DNA of 64,000 bases from CBDCWT01 sp965223305 (GCA_965223305.1 CBDCWT010000001.1:22637-86636), one strand, 5' to 3'; shown: positions 45,906 to 56,006, counted from the first letter of the stretch. Numbers and translations: made by a program. The notes: generated by a model from the letters alone, not told the origin.

Positions 45906-46729
45906 GTTCTGCTACAAACCGATTCTTCCGGCAACGAAGCCGGACCGGCCGGGCGGCGCGTTAGCAAGAACGCCGGCGAGTTATTTACACGAAACAGCTG
46001 CTGGTCATACAGCGGCCGCCAAAACCTCTCGACAGTCGTCATCGTGCGAATCCAGCCGGTAAAGATCACCGGTACGCGGCGCAGCCTCCACATCAGCCGT
46101 CGCCGCTTGAGCGCCCACAGCGTGCTCAGCGTGAGAATCCAAGCTGGGATGAACAGGATCTTCGTAACCTCAGCCTGATGTGCATTGCGAAAAATCGCCT
46201 TCCACTGCCGGTTTGTAAAGAGTGGATCGACTCTGTTGATCATCACGACTCGATGCTCGCCGTGCGCTCGTTCCCAGTCCCTAGCGAGCAGGTCAAACTC
46301 AACAACATCGTCGCACTCGGTGAATACCGTTCTTAGCGTGGCGACAGTTTGCGGTGCGTGATCGGAGCAAACGACCTGTAGGGCGGGACACTGCTTCTTG
46401 ATGTGATATTCCAAAGCGGCGTTTCCCGAGCCTGCTGAAAAGAGACTGTCGATCCCCTGTAGCTGCAACTGCTCGATGATATCAGCGGCGCGGTCTCCCA
46501 GCCGGCCGTCGATGCCGTCCTTGTCTGCTGCACTTTCGCACATCTCGATCCAGCTGCCGCGGTTTCCGGGCAGTGAAAAATAGGGGTGGTCCCGCCGCAG
46601 CTGGTCCCACAGGGCCGGTGAACCCAACCCCTCAAAATCCGGAAACTCATATCCCTCCGTCGGAAAGTGGAAACGCGCCGTCAGCGGTAGAGGCAATCGC
46701 TCGATGTGGCACAGCAATCTCTTGATCAT
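45899..46729 (-). CDS. Class I methyltransferase-like protein inside the NRPS operon
   Basis: 276 residues. A Rossmann-like SAM fold is suggested by LFSAGSGNAALEYHIKK (motif I, Gly-rich), VVCSDHAPQTVATL (acidic residue after strand 2), VVEFDLLARDW and VVMINRVDPLF (motif IV region). A hydrophobic Arg-rich stretch (ILTLSTLWALKRRRLMWRL) follows. It starts six bases after the stop of the N-terminal A-domain gene, in the same frame, and runs into the C-terminal A-domain gene. Its position equals the a8/a9 point where methylation domains interrupt some NRPS A domains. Methylation of the module-2 amino acid is inferred. Confidence 0.65.
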   Translation of the reverse strand: MIKRLLCHIERLPLPLTARFHFPTEGYEFPDFEGLGSPALWDQLRRDHPYFSLPGNRGSWIEMCESAADKDGIDGRLGDRAADIIEQLQLQGIDSLFSAGSGNAALEYHIKKQCPALQVVCSDHAPQTVATLRTVFTECDDVVEFDLLARDWERAHGEHRVVMINRVDPLFTNRQWKAIFRNAHQAEVTKILFIPAWILTLSTLWALKRRRLMWRLRRVPVIFTGWIRTMTTVERFWRPLYDQQLFRVNNSPAFLLTRRPAGPASLPEESVCSRTW

Positions 46730-46735
46730 CGTCGC

Positions 46736-49582
46736 TTATCGCTCGCTGGAAGATACTGTCGGCTGTTCCGCAGCTTGAGGCCGCGACAGCTGCTCGACTT
46801 CATCAAGCAACCTATGTACCGTGCCAGGATCGAGTCCGGACAATCGATCGGTCAAGCTCAAGACGTTGGTGGACTCTTCTGCTCGGCGACCAGAGTCAAC
46901 GGTCGCCACGGTGAAGGCGTCCGAGACGCGAGAGTGTTGTTTCAACGCGGCCGAAACCTCTTCAGTCTCGACACGGTGTCCACGTATCTTCACCTGCGCA
47001 TCTTGACGGCCGAGAAACAGCAGGCTGCCATCGGGCCGGTAGCAAGCCAGGTCACCGGTGCGATACAACCGCGCCGCCTCCCCGTCAGCATAGGGATTGG
47101 CTACAAAACGTGCGGCAGTGAGCCGAGGTCGGTTTAGGTATCCGGCCGTTACCCCTGCACCGGCGACACACAGCTCGCCCACCACGCCCGGCGGAACGAC
47201 CCGCAGGTGCCGGTCCAGAACATAGACTTTCATGTTGCCGATCGGCCGCCCAATCGGCACACGACCAACGTCGCCGGGCCGGACTTGATGGACCGTGCAC
47301 CAGACAGTAGCCTCCGTCGGGCCGTACTCGTTGTATAACTGCGCCTCGCCCGGCAAATCCTGGTGGCGGCGAACGAGCGACGGCGAACAAGCCTCGCCTG
47401 CGACAATCACCGTTTGTAGTGTCTTCAGTTCCTCCGCCGCCGCGTACTCCAACATCAACTCGTACAAAGAGGGCAAGCAAAGCGTGTGGGTCACCTGTTG
47501 CTCGACAATCAACTTTGTCAAAGCGGCAATGTCCAGCTCCAGCCGCTCGGTGGGCAGCACGAGCGCACCTCCACCGCAGAGCGTCCAGAAGATCCCCGCC
47601 ACAGAGCTGTCGAAGGCCAGCGAAGAAAGCAGGAGAAAACGCGCGGGTGGGCCACCGTAGTAGTCGAAGCGCGCAGATGTCGAACAAACTAAATTGCGAT
47701 GCGAGACGACGACTCCCTTTGGCGTTCCCGTCGAACCCGAAGTGTAGATGAGGTAGACGGGCGAGGTGGGCGTTGGACGCGGCAACTCGGGGCCTGAAGC
47801 TGCTTCCGCTGACGCCGGTTCATCTAGGCAACAGAGCGGCGCGGTGAGGTCTTGCAGCACCGGGGCGAGACGTCGCTGGGTGAGTACCAGTGGTGCGCGG
47901 GAATCGGCGACGATCGCTTTCAACCTCTCTGGCGGATTGCGTGGGTCAAGCGGGAGATAGGCACATCCCGCCTTGAGGATTCCGATCAAACCGACCAACA
48001 TCTCGACCGACCGTTCCGCGCAAATGCCCACCGGTACCTCGGGACCAATGCCCCGCGCGACCAGTGCGCTCGCCAAAGCAGTTGCGCGATCGTCAAGTTC
48101 TCCGTAGCTCAACCGCTGCCCCGAAAAGACGACAGCGTCCGCTTGCCGAACCCGGGCCGCCTGGCGTTCGAAGAGATCGAGGACCGTGACGTCCGCTGCC
48201 ACCTCCTTCTCTGTCGCATTCCACGACACGAGTTGCTGTGCCAGTTCCTCGTCCGACAATAAACGCAGATCGGCCAAGCTGTTTGTATCCTGGCCGATGA
48301 ATCCAGCGAGCAGCCGGGCGAGCTGGGATAGCATCTGCGATACCGTGGAGCTGTCATAGGCCGAGGTGTCGTGGACCAGTATCAACTCCAGCTCGTCGCG
48401 GGGCACGGCCAGCAGCGCAAGCGAATAGTTACTTTGCTCGAGGTACTCTACGTCGACAAGCTGCAACTCGTTGGTCGCTGCAGAGTCTTCACCTGACGGG
48501 TAGTTCTCGAAGACCACGATGCTGTCAAACAATGGTCGGCCACGGGGGATTTCGCTCCATGCCTGGACCAGGCCTAGCGAACTGAATTCGTAGTCATGCA
48601 ATTCGATTTGCTGCTGCTGCAGCTCACGCAGCCAATCAATCAGCGGCGTATCGGGGTCGCAACGGACACGCACAGGTAGCGTGTTGATAAAGAGCCCCAC
48701 GGCATGCTCGATGCCCTCCAACTCGGGTGGTCGGCCGGATACGGTCGCTCCGTAGACCACCTCGTCCTCGCCGGCGTAGCGGCTCAGCAGCTGCGCCCAG
48801 GCGCCGTGTACTAGGGTATTTAGAGTCAGGCGATGTTGCTTAGCAAAATCGCCTAACAGCCGGGTAGTGGTTTCCGGCAACCGTGTCCGCAGTTGCGTGT
48901 AGGCTGTTTCGTGGACCTCTTCAGCAGGCGTCTCCTGAAAGTTGACCACGTTCAACTCGGTCGGACGCTGAAAACCCTGCAACCGTTCCCGCCAGAACGC
49001 CTCGGCTTCCTGCGGTGCTCGTCGCTGAAGCCAGGCAACGTAGTCCTTCCACTCAAACGCAGAATGACCGGAAGGTGGGTTGCCCGGATCGCCGTAGCTC
49101 GCCTGCCATTCGCGCAGGAGGACCTGGACGGACCAGCCGTCGCAGAGGATATGATGAAAGACCCAAATCCAGCGCCAGCGCCCGGCGGCTTCTTCAATCA
49201 GGTGCATCCGCATGAGCGGCGCGTGGGCCATGTCGAATCCGCGCCGCCGCTCCCCCTCGAGCAACGCGGCAACTTGCGAGCGGCAGCCTGCAACGCTGCT
49301 CGTTCGCCAATCGTGGTATTCCCACGGCACCTCGACTTGACGCCGGATCAGTTGCAGCGGCTCATCGAGACCTTCCCACAGAAACGCTGAACGGAGCACT
49401 GCGTGTCGCTGGACGATCGCCTCCCAACTGGACGACATCCTGCCCAGGTCGATGCCACCTTCAAGGACACAGCTAATCTGCTGCACGAAAACACCCGAAC
49501 GAGGTGCGGCCAGCGCGTGAAACAGCATCCCTTCCTGCATCGGGGTCAGCGCCAAAACGTCCTCGACGTTCTCGAGACTCAT
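46736..49582 (-). CDS. NRPS protein: C-A, with A domain truncated after motif a8
   Basis: 948 residues. C domain about 8-430 (LTPMQEGMLFHAL; HHILCDGWS). A domain core about 465-880: LIYTSGSTGTPKG (a3), YNEYGPTEATV (a5), YRTGDLACYRPDG (a7), GRQDAQVKIRGHRVE (a8, from 858). It then ends in a helical tail (LSGLDPGTVHRLLDEVEQL) with no a9/a10 motif and no PCP. Hand-read specificity residues: D-S-A-C-I-A-E-V-W, which from memory resembles His-activating codes. Overlaps the previous gene by four bases. Confidence 0.88.
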   Translation of the reverse strand: MSLENVEDVLALTPMQEGMLFHALAAPRSGVFVQQISCVLEGGIDLGRMSSSWEAIVQRHAVLRSAFLWEGLDEPLQLIRRQVEVPWEYHDWRTSSVAGCRSQVAALLEGERRRGFDMAHAPLMRMHLIEEAAGRWRWIWVFHHILCDGWSVQVLLREWQASYGDPGNPPSGHSAFEWKDYVAWLQRRAPQEAEAFWRERLQGFQRPTELNVVNFQETPAEEVHETAYTQLRTRLPETTTRLLGDFAKQHRLTLNTLVHGAWAQLLSRYAGEDEVVYGATVSGRPPELEGIEHAVGLFINTLPVRVRCDPDTPLIDWLRELQQQQIELHDYEFSSLGLVQAWSEIPRGRPLFDSIVVFENYPSGEDSAATNELQLVDVEYLEQSNYSLALLAVPRDELELILVHDTSAYDSSTVSQMLSQLARLLAGFIGQDTNSLADLRLLSDEELAQQLVSWNATEKEVAADVTVLDLFERQAARVRQADAVVFSGQRLSYGELDDRATALASALVARGIGPEVPVGICAERSVEMLVGLIGILKAGCAYLPLDPRNPPERLKAIVADSRAPLVLTQRRLAPVLQDLTAPLCCLDEPASAEAASGPELPRPTPTSPVYLIYTSGSTGTPKGVVVSHRNLVCSTSARFDYYGGPPARFLLLSSLAFDSSVAGIFWTLCGGGALVLPTERLELDIAALTKLIVEQQVTHTLCLPSLYELMLEYAAAEELKTLQTVIVAGEACSPSLVRRHQDLPGEAQLYNEYGPTEATVWCTVHQVRPGDVGRVPIGRPIGNMKVYVLDRHLRVVPPGVVGELCVAGAGVTAGYLNRPRLTAARFVANPYADGEAARLYRTGDLACYRPDGSLLFLGRQDAQVKIRGHRVETEEVSAALKQHSRVSDAFTVATVDSGRRAEESTNVLSLTDRLSGLDPGTVHRLLDEVEQLSRPQAAEQPTVSSSER

Positions 49583-52500
49583 CTCGGCACTCCTCGAGCG
49601 CGGTCACTCTTACGAAGGGCGGCCTCGAGGCGACTCAATTTGTCGGCGTTCAAGCGCGCCAGCGGGAAGTCCTCCGCCGTACGCTCGCGCCCAGCGGGAC
49701 AGCAGTGGTCAACCAGCGCCATCAGGTTGGCGAGAAACAACTCTGCTTGCGCTTTGATGGTTGATGCGTCGTGCAGTTCACGTGAGAAGACCCACTGTAC
49801 GCTCAACCGGCCAGTAAAGATGACGGTCGAAACCTCGAGCGCGTATTTACGCCGGCCGCGCCGGCTCCGCGATAGGGACAACGGCCGGCACAATGCGAAG
49901 CCCGAGCTCGTTTGCTCCAGTTGGTCGACACGACCAAGGTCGTTAAACAAGAGGGGTGACGCCGGACTTGTCGTCAACTGCTCGGCCAGCTTCTGCTCGC
50001 TGCCGAGGTACGCCAGCACACCGTACCGGACGCCTCCGAACGGGATGCGCCGTAGAGTCTCTTGGACACACCGTAGAGTCGTAGCGGGGGACGATAGGCC
50101 GGCCAGATCGAATGCCAAGGGGTAGAGACTGGTAAACCAGCCGACCGTGCGAGAGACATCCAAGTCGTCCGCAACCGAATCTCGTCCGTGGCCCTCCGTA
50201 TCGATGCGAAATCGATGTTGGCCAGTCCAGTCCGCCAAAGTCGTGACCAGCGCGGCAGTCAACACCTCGTGGACGCTGTATCTCCGCTGGCCCGACACCT
50301 GCAGCAAACGTGACGTTGACGCATCATCAAGCTCCATGGAAATCAGCTCTGAGGATCCAACATCGTTTACGCCGTGAGATGCACGGTCCAAAGGAATTAC
50401 GAGAGGTGCAACTCGTGCGGTCTCGAGCCATGTATCACGACCGTCTTGCATCGTCTCTTCACCCGCTAGTTCGGCCAGCCGCGTGGTCCATTGGCGAAAC
50501 GACGTCGTCTTGGGAGGCAGTAGGATCGGCTCGCCGCGGCGAAGCGATGTGTAGGCCCCAATCATGTCTTCGAGCACGAACGACCACGAAATCGCGTCAA
50601 TCACAAGGTGGTGGGCGACCATCAACAGGCGAGGCGGCACTCCTTCGTCGCGGATCACAGCGGCGCAAAACAGGTTGCCTGCGGCGAGATCTAGGCTCTC
50701 GTGCAGCGTTGCCTCGACCACGTCGAGTGGCTGCAGGTCCGCCGCGACCACCTCTCGCAGGTCATAGACCGCTAGCGGCGACCTGGACACGCCGGCAAGG
50801 TTAGCTGAGTGCCACGAACCGCCGGTCTTGACGAACGACAAACGCAGAGCGTCATGATGTAGAACGACTCTGTGAATCGCCTGTTCAAGCAGCTCTGGAT
50901 CGACATCCTCAGGAAGGGAAACCAAGACCGAGTGATTCCAATGCTCCGCGCCTTCCAGCTCCTGTGCAAAGAACCAATGCTGAATCGGGGCCAGAGGCGT
51001 ATCGCCAGACACAATCCCCTGCTCGGCGGTTGCGCCTAGCTGCGTGCCGGCAACAACAGACAGTTCATCGATACACGGATGCTCAAAGAGCTGGCTGACC
51101 TTCAGATTCAATCCGGCGCGCCGCGCCTTCGCAGCGATCTGGATTGCCATGATCGAGTCGCCGCCGAGATCGAAGAAGTTGTCCTTTGCCCCGATCCGGG
51201 GAGTACGCAGAACGTCACTCCAGATCTTCGCCAGCGTCCGCTCAACAGCGGTCTGGGGTTCGACGAAGTCACGGACCTGCTCGGAATCCGCGCCCGCGAT
51301 TGGCGGCAACGCCTCGTAGTCGACCTTGCTGTTGTTTGTTCTGGGAATCGAATCAAGCTGAACCAGCGCGGCCGGGACCATGTATGCCGGCAACCGGCGG
51401 GCGACAAATGTACGCAGCTGATCACGGTCCACTTGTACGGACGATGTGTAGTATGCAGCGAGACCGGGTTTCTTCTCCACCGTAGCCGACACAACCGCAC
51501 AGTCAGTGACGTCAGGATGCTGGGTCAAGCAGCTGACGACCTCTCCCGGCTCGATGCGGTGTCCGTGCAGTTTCAGCTGCCGGTCCGTGCGGCCGTGGAA
51601 CTCAAGCGCGCCGTCGTCGCGGAGGCGCACCACGTCGCCGGTCCGATAGAACGTCTCACGAGTGGCACGGGTCGGGTCCGGTACAAACCGCCGGCTGGTG
51701 AGTTCGGGACGGCCGAAGTACCCCTCGGCCAGACCTTTGCCGGCAATATAGAGTTCGCCGGCAACGCCAGCTGGCACCGGAGTGAAATCTCCGTCTAAGA
51801 TCAGACAGCGGCTGTTGCTCACCGGCCGGCCAATCGGAGTAGGCCCGTCCGAGCGGTCGTCCGGATTGACCAGCTGCAAGGTTGCACACACCGTCGCTTC
51901 GGTCGGCCCGTATCCGTTGATCACACGGCCCGGTGCTAATCGCCGCGCGAGAGCTGCCAACAGATGCTGCGGAATCGGCTCAACACCAACAAGCAAACGG
52001 GACAGGTGAAGCTGTCCGCCGTCGGCCAGCCATTGGTGCAATGCCGCCAGCACGAAGGGCGGCAAATAGGCGCTGTCGATCCGCTCGTCGCGCAGCCAGA
52101 CGAACAGATCGTCCGGCGAGACGCGAATTTCGTCAGCAGGAATAACCAGTGTCCTGCCGTATAAGAGAGCCGAAAATAGCTCGTAGATCGCGACATCAAA
52201 TCCGACGTTCGTCCACCAGCTACAGCGTGCTCTATCAGGCAGAGGTGCCAGCGTTTCCATGTCAGCCAACAGGTTGAAGACCGATTCGTGGCCGACCATG
52301 ACACCGTTGGGATCGCCAGTCGAACCGGACGTGTAGATCACGTACGCGAGTTGAGCGGTCTCGTCGCTTGTAACCCTTCGCTCGCCGGACACCCTAACTG
52401 GCTCGGCTTGCGCCTGTCCCGCTACGTCGCGAACGATGAGGGGGGCACCCGCGTCGGCAATCATCCAAGCGATGCGTTCGTCCGGCAGCTCGGGATCGAC

Positions 52501-54099
52501 CGGCAGGAAGGCAGCACCGGCTGCGAGAATTCCCAAAGCACCTTCGACGAACGTCCGCCCGCGTTGGGCGACCAACGGCACGACAGTGCCCGGCCCCACA
52601 CCATCCGACCTCAGTTGACCGCCAAGTGACTCGGCGCGGTGATGTAGTTCGGCCCAGGTCAGCTGTCCGTCCCAGGATTGCACTGCCAGCGACGAGGGGC
52701 TTTTGCGGCACACCTCGCTGAAGGCGGCCCACAAATCGGCCGGCACTGGAACCGTGGATTCGGCACCGCTGAGCTCCTTTTCGAACCTCAGACGGTCGCG
52801 TTCGGTGATCAGGTCGAGTGAGCTTAGTGGCAAGTCCGGATCGCGCAACATGCAATCCAGCGTGGTCTCGAAGTGGCAGAGCGCCGAGCGGCGACCGGCC
52901 TCGGTAAAGGCTGCGTCATTGAAGTCGACAATCAGATCGAGACTACCCGATCCGTTGAAATCGTGGACTGTGATGCCCAGCCGGCGGTGGGGATCGTCGA
53001 ATCCGTTTTGGCGCCATTGGACGCTGGTCGGAAACCCACAGAATTGCCCGAACTGAACAGGGATGAAATTCAAAGCCACGTCGAAAGAACGGCCGCTCTC
53101 CGGCGTTGCTACACCGGGCGCCGCATGTCGCAGAAACATCAGCGACTCGGCGGACACCTTGCGCGCCAACGAGCGAAACGAGTCTGCTTCGGAGATGGCC
53201 ACCTGGTAGGGAAGAATCTGCATGAACAGACCCACTGTCTCGTGAAACCGTTTGCCGACGCGCCCGTGGCTAGTCACGCCAATAGTGAGCGGCGTGGCCC
53301 GCTCCAACCGCCAGAGCCAAACCAACAGCGCAGTGGTCAGAACATTAAACGTCGACAGATCGGGTGTCATGGCCCGAAATCCCTCCGTCTCGGCCAGCGA
53401 CCTGACTGACTGCGTACGCTCGTGGCCTAACGATTCGCAGACCCGAGTGTGACGCGGTTGAGGCTGCGAGACACGCCCCGCATAGAAACGCGTTGGCCGA
53501 GTCGCGGTCTGCGTTCGGTCCGACCAGTGTTCGGCACATTTCAGTCCGTCCGCTGAGCCGCGGCAGGTTTCTTCGTACTCGACGTAGTCTTGCCACCGAG
53601 GAACCGGTTCGGTCACCTCGCCGTTTAACTCGCTGAGGTAGAACGCTTGCTGCCGCCGAAACAGCACGCCGATACTCCAGCCGTCGACAATTAGGTGATT
53701 CACGCGCAAACACCAGCAAAAACGATCGGCGGCGAGCTTCAGCAGGATTGACTCATAAAGACGGTGAGCAGGATCGAGCGTCTGGCCGAGTTGCCGATCG
53801 ATCTGTCGCGCGGCCGCCTGTTGCGGGTCGTCCAGCGACGTCAAATCACAATACTCGATGCCGGCACGCGGAGACTCCAAGATGCGGGCGGATGATTCGC
53901 CGTCACGGTCGTCGACAACCAAACGCATTACATCTGTCTCGCCAACGAGGCGCTCGAAGGCTCGCATGAAGACGGGCACATCAAGCGGCCCGTCAATCGT
54001 GAACTCAAACGCTGAGTCATACAGCGGCACGCCCGGCAACAGCCGTTGCGCATACCAGATCAGCTGTTGGTTCCTGGTCAGTGTGAGGCGTTGTGACAT
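49579..54099 (-). CDS. NRPS protein: C-A-PCP-E module
   Basis: 1506 residues. C domain about 5-430 with NHLIVDGWS (first His of HHxxxDG is Asn). A domain about 460-955: YVIYTSGSTGDPNG (a3), GYGPTEATVCATL (a5), YRTGDVVRLRDDG (a7), NNSKVDYEALP (a10). PCP around 970-1040 (DNFFDLGGDSIMAIQ). E domain to the end: HHLVIDAISW, DTEGHGRD, DVSRTVGWFTSLYP, so the residue added is delivered as D. Hand-read specificity residues D-V-Y-Y-L-G-G-V-C; no substrate assigned. Probably the first elongation module, condensing with the starter on the free carrier protein. Confidence 0.9.
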   Translation of the reverse strand: MSQRLTLTRNQQLIWYAQRLLPGVPLYDSAFEFTIDGPLDVPVFMRAFERLVGETDVMRLVVDDRDGESSARILESPRAGIEYCDLTSLDDPQQAAARQIDRQLGQTLDPAHRLYESILLKLAADRFCWCLRVNHLIVDGWSIGVLFRRQQAFYLSELNGEVTEPVPRWQDYVEYEETCRGSADGLKCAEHWSDRTQTATRPTRFYAGRVSQPQPRHTRVCESLGHERTQSVRSLAETEGFRAMTPDLSTFNVLTTALLVWLWRLERATPLTIGVTSHGRVGKRFHETVGLFMQILPYQVAISEADSFRSLARKVSAESLMFLRHAAPGVATPESGRSFDVALNFIPVQFGQFCGFPTSVQWRQNGFDDPHRRLGITVHDFNGSGSLDLIVDFNDAAFTEAGRRSALCHFETTLDCMLRDPDLPLSSLDLITERDRLRFEKELSGAESTVPVPADLWAAFSEVCRKSPSSLAVQSWDGQLTWAELHHRAESLGGQLRSDGVGPGTVVPLVAQRGRTFVEGALGILAAGAAFLPVDPELPDERIAWMIADAGAPLIVRDVAGQAQAEPVRVSGERRVTSDETAQLAYVIYTSGSTGDPNGVMVGHESVFNLLADMETLAPLPDRARCSWWTNVGFDVAIYELFSALLYGRTLVIPADEIRVSPDDLFVWLRDERIDSAYLPPFVLAALHQWLADGGQLHLSRLLVGVEPIPQHLLAALARRLAPGRVINGYGPTEATVCATLQLVNPDDRSDGPTPIGRPVSNSRCLILDGDFTPVPAGVAGELYIAGKGLAEGYFGRPELTSRRFVPDPTRATRETFYRTGDVVRLRDDGALEFHGRTDRQLKLHGHRIEPGEVVSCLTQHPDVTDCAVVSATVEKKPGLAAYYTSSVQVDRDQLRTFVARRLPAYMVPAALVQLDSIPRTNNSKVDYEALPPIAGADSEQVRDFVEPQTAVERTLAKIWSDVLRTPRIGAKDNFFDLGGDSIMAIQIAAKARRAGLNLKVSQLFEHPCIDELSVVAGTQLGATAEQGIVSGDTPLAPIQHWFFAQELEGAEHWNHSVLVSLPEDVDPELLEQAIHRVVLHHDALRLSFVKTGGSWHSANLAGVSRSPLAVYDLREVVAADLQPLDVVEATLHESLDLAAGNLFCAAVIRDEGVPPRLLMVAHHLVIDAISWSFVLEDMIGAYTSLRRGEPILLPPKTTSFRQWTTRLAELAGEETMQDGRDTWLETARVAPLVIPLDRASHGVNDVGSSELISMELDDASTSRLLQVSGQRRYSVHEVLTAALVTTLADWTGQHRFRIDTEGHGRDSVADDLDVSRTVGWFTSLYPLAFDLAGLSSPATTLRCVQETLRRIPFGGVRYGVLAYLGSEQKLAEQLTTSPASPLLFNDLGRVDQLEQTSSGFALCRPLSLSRSRRGRRKYALEVSTVIFTGRLSVQWVFSRELHDASTIKAQAELFLANLMALVDHCCPAGRERTAEDFPLARLNADKLSRLEAALRKSDRARGVPR

Positions 54100-54138
54100 G
54101 GCACGATGGGGCTGCGTTGATCGGCCGTGGTACAGAAA

Positions 54139-54390
54139 CTACGAGCCGCATTTCGGTTCAACGTAGTTAGCGATCGTGTTGATGCTCATGAAGTTCTCGA
54201 TCGTCACGTCTTCCGGAGGAACGGCAAATCCGAACTGCTCGTCGATGAAGGCGACCAACCGCATCATGCCGAAGGAATCCACCTTTCCCGATAGCAACAA
54301 GTTCTCGTCGGCGCTCAACTCGACATCGTCTCCTGCACCGATCAGCTCGGCTGTGACAAATCGCGTCAGAGATTCACGAACTTCTGTCAC
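54139..54390 (-). CDS. Stand-alone acyl/peptidyl carrier protein
   Basis: About 83 residues from the GTG at 54390, chosen because GAGGAGG precedes it and it avoids overlap with the ligase stop at 54396; an ATG at 54426 would add 12 residues. Phosphopantetheine Ser in GKVDSFGMMRL, followed by FIDEQFGFAVPPEDVTIENF and NTIANYV. Discrete carriers of this type hold the amino acid activated by an adjacent stand-alone ligase. Confidence 0.85.
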   Translation of the reverse strand: MTEVRESLTRFVTAELIGAGDDVELSADENLLLSGKVDSFGMMRLVAFIDEQFGFAVPPEDVTIENFMSINTIANYVEPKCGS

Positions 54391-54395
54391 GGCTG

Positions 54396-56006
54396 CTAGT
54401 TCCTCCTCGACTGTGGCCCGGTGCATGCTAGGGGCGTGTGGCCCTGTTCTGCTTGACTTTGCAGCCGCCGTCGATCGATCTTCCCCGTCGGAGTACGAGG
54501 AAACTCATCAACAACGTGAATTCGGACGGGCACTGCGTACGACGGCAACTGTTTTTTCGCCCCGGCCGTTAGTTCAGCCACTGAGAGACCCGACTGTTCC
54601 GAAATGACTACCGCGGCTTCGATCACACGGCTACCCTCTCCATCATCAACTGAATAGGTAGCCGATTCAACCACTCCGTCGCAGCGTGACAACGCGGCCT
54701 CGACGTCATCCAGCTCGACGCGGTGACCACGCGTCTTGATTTGCCGGTCCCGGCGCCCCAAGAAGAGGTAGTTTCCGTCATCCAACAGACGCACCAGATC
54801 ACCAGTGCGATAGAAAACCTGTTCGATGCCGCTGTCCTGGCAGCGGCGATAAAAAGAACCGTTGGTGAGCTCCGGTTGATTCCAGTAGCCGCGCATCATC
54901 GTCGCCGAACGGACGGCGAGTTCGCCAACGTCGCCGTCGTCGACTGGCACGTCGTCGTCACCTAGAACAACTCCCTCTGAGTTCTCCCATACACGGCCGA
55001 TCGGAATGACATCGATCGGTGGTTCGGCCACTTGTGTGGTCCGCGGCGGCACGTGGTACCAAGTGCACTGATTGACCTCGGCCGGCCCGTAAACATTGCT
55101 GAATCGAGCGTGAGGCCAGCGAGCCATGAGCTCATAGAGGTGCTTCGCAGGAAATGTCTCCCCGCCAAACTTGACCCACCGCAAGCAACTCAAGTCACGG
55201 CGGTCCAAGACACCCCGAGCGTTCAGCTGAATTAGCGAGGAAGGAACCGAGTACCAAATGGTCAGCCTCTCTTGCTGCATGAGTTGAGACAAACTGGCCG
55301 GCAGCTTGGTGTACTCCTGCGGGATTAAGACCGTCGTCGCAGCAGCGAGTGGAGCGGCGAAGTAGCCGAACGTCGACATATCAAAGTGCAGCGGCGAGTG
55401 GTTCCCTACGCGGTCTTCGGCAGTAACGCCGTACGTCGCCACAGCGAGCTGAGCGTAGCTGAGCCCGCTGCGGTGCGTGTGCATGATGCCCTTGGGCCGA
55501 CCGGTCGACCCAGAGGTGTACATGATGTAGGCCAGGTCGTGTTCCGTCACTCGTAGGCGCGGAGCGCGATCGAATGGATATTGCTGGAGTGAGCTCCACG
55601 GCAAACAGGCGCCGAATCCGGCAGGCGGCGTTTCAGAGTCGATGCCGATCAAGTAATCCAGCGACTGCATTGCAGCAGTCGCCGTATCGGCAATCAAACA
55701 CCGCAAGCCACAGTCGTGTATGAGATGAGCCAGACCCGTCTCGGGAAGAAACGGGTCGATGGGTACGAAGACCGCACCAGCCTTCATGATGCCGTGGACC
55801 GCAACCACCGATTCGAGACAGCGTGGCAGCCGGATTCCTACCCGGTCGCCCGGCTGCACGCCGAGTTCGACTAGCAGGTGGGCCAAGCGATTGGTGCGGG
55901 CGACCAACTCGGCATAGGTCAGGCACTTGCCACGGCAGCGGAAGGCCTCGTGGTCGGGGAGTTGTTGCGCCGCTTCGTCAACAGTGTGCGGTAGCAGATG
56001 GATCAT
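54396..56006 (-). CDS. Stand-alone amino-acid adenylating enzyme (PltF/AnaC-like)
   Basis: 536 residues from ATG 56006; a longer frame to 56129 lacks similarity. Motifs: YIMYTSGSTGRPKG (a3), HFDMSTFGYFAAPLAAAT, IWYSVPSSLIQL, LRWVKFGGETFPAKHLYELM, NVYGPAEVNQCTWYHVP (a5), FYRTGDLVRL (a7), GRRDRQIKTRGHRVE (a8) and PTGKIDRR (a10). The overall pattern recalls the prolyl-AMP ligases that work with a free carrier and a flavin dehydrogenase. Hand-read pocket residues do not clearly match a proline code, so the substrate is open. Confidence 0.85.
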   Translation of the reverse strand: MIHLLPHTVDEAAQQLPDHEAFRCRGKCLTYAELVARTNRLAHLLVELGVQPGDRVGIRLPRCLESVVAVHGIMKAGAVFVPIDPFLPETGLAHLIHDCGLRCLIADTATAAMQSLDYLIGIDSETPPAGFGACLPWSSLQQYPFDRAPRLRVTEHDLAYIMYTSGSTGRPKGIMHTHRSGLSYAQLAVATYGVTAEDRVGNHSPLHFDMSTFGYFAAPLAAATTVLIPQEYTKLPASLSQLMQQERLTIWYSVPSSLIQLNARGVLDRRDLSCLRWVKFGGETFPAKHLYELMARWPHARFSNVYGPAEVNQCTWYHVPPRTTQVAEPPIDVIPIGRVWENSEGVVLGDDDVPVDDGDVGELAVRSATMMRGYWNQPELTNGSFYRRCQDSGIEQVFYRTGDLVRLLDDGNYLFLGRRDRQIKTRGHRVELDDVEAALSRCDGVVESATYSVDDGEGSRVIEAAVVISEQSGLSVAELTAGAKKQLPSYAVPVRIHVVDEFPRTPTGKIDRRRLQSQAEQGHTPLACTGPQSRRN

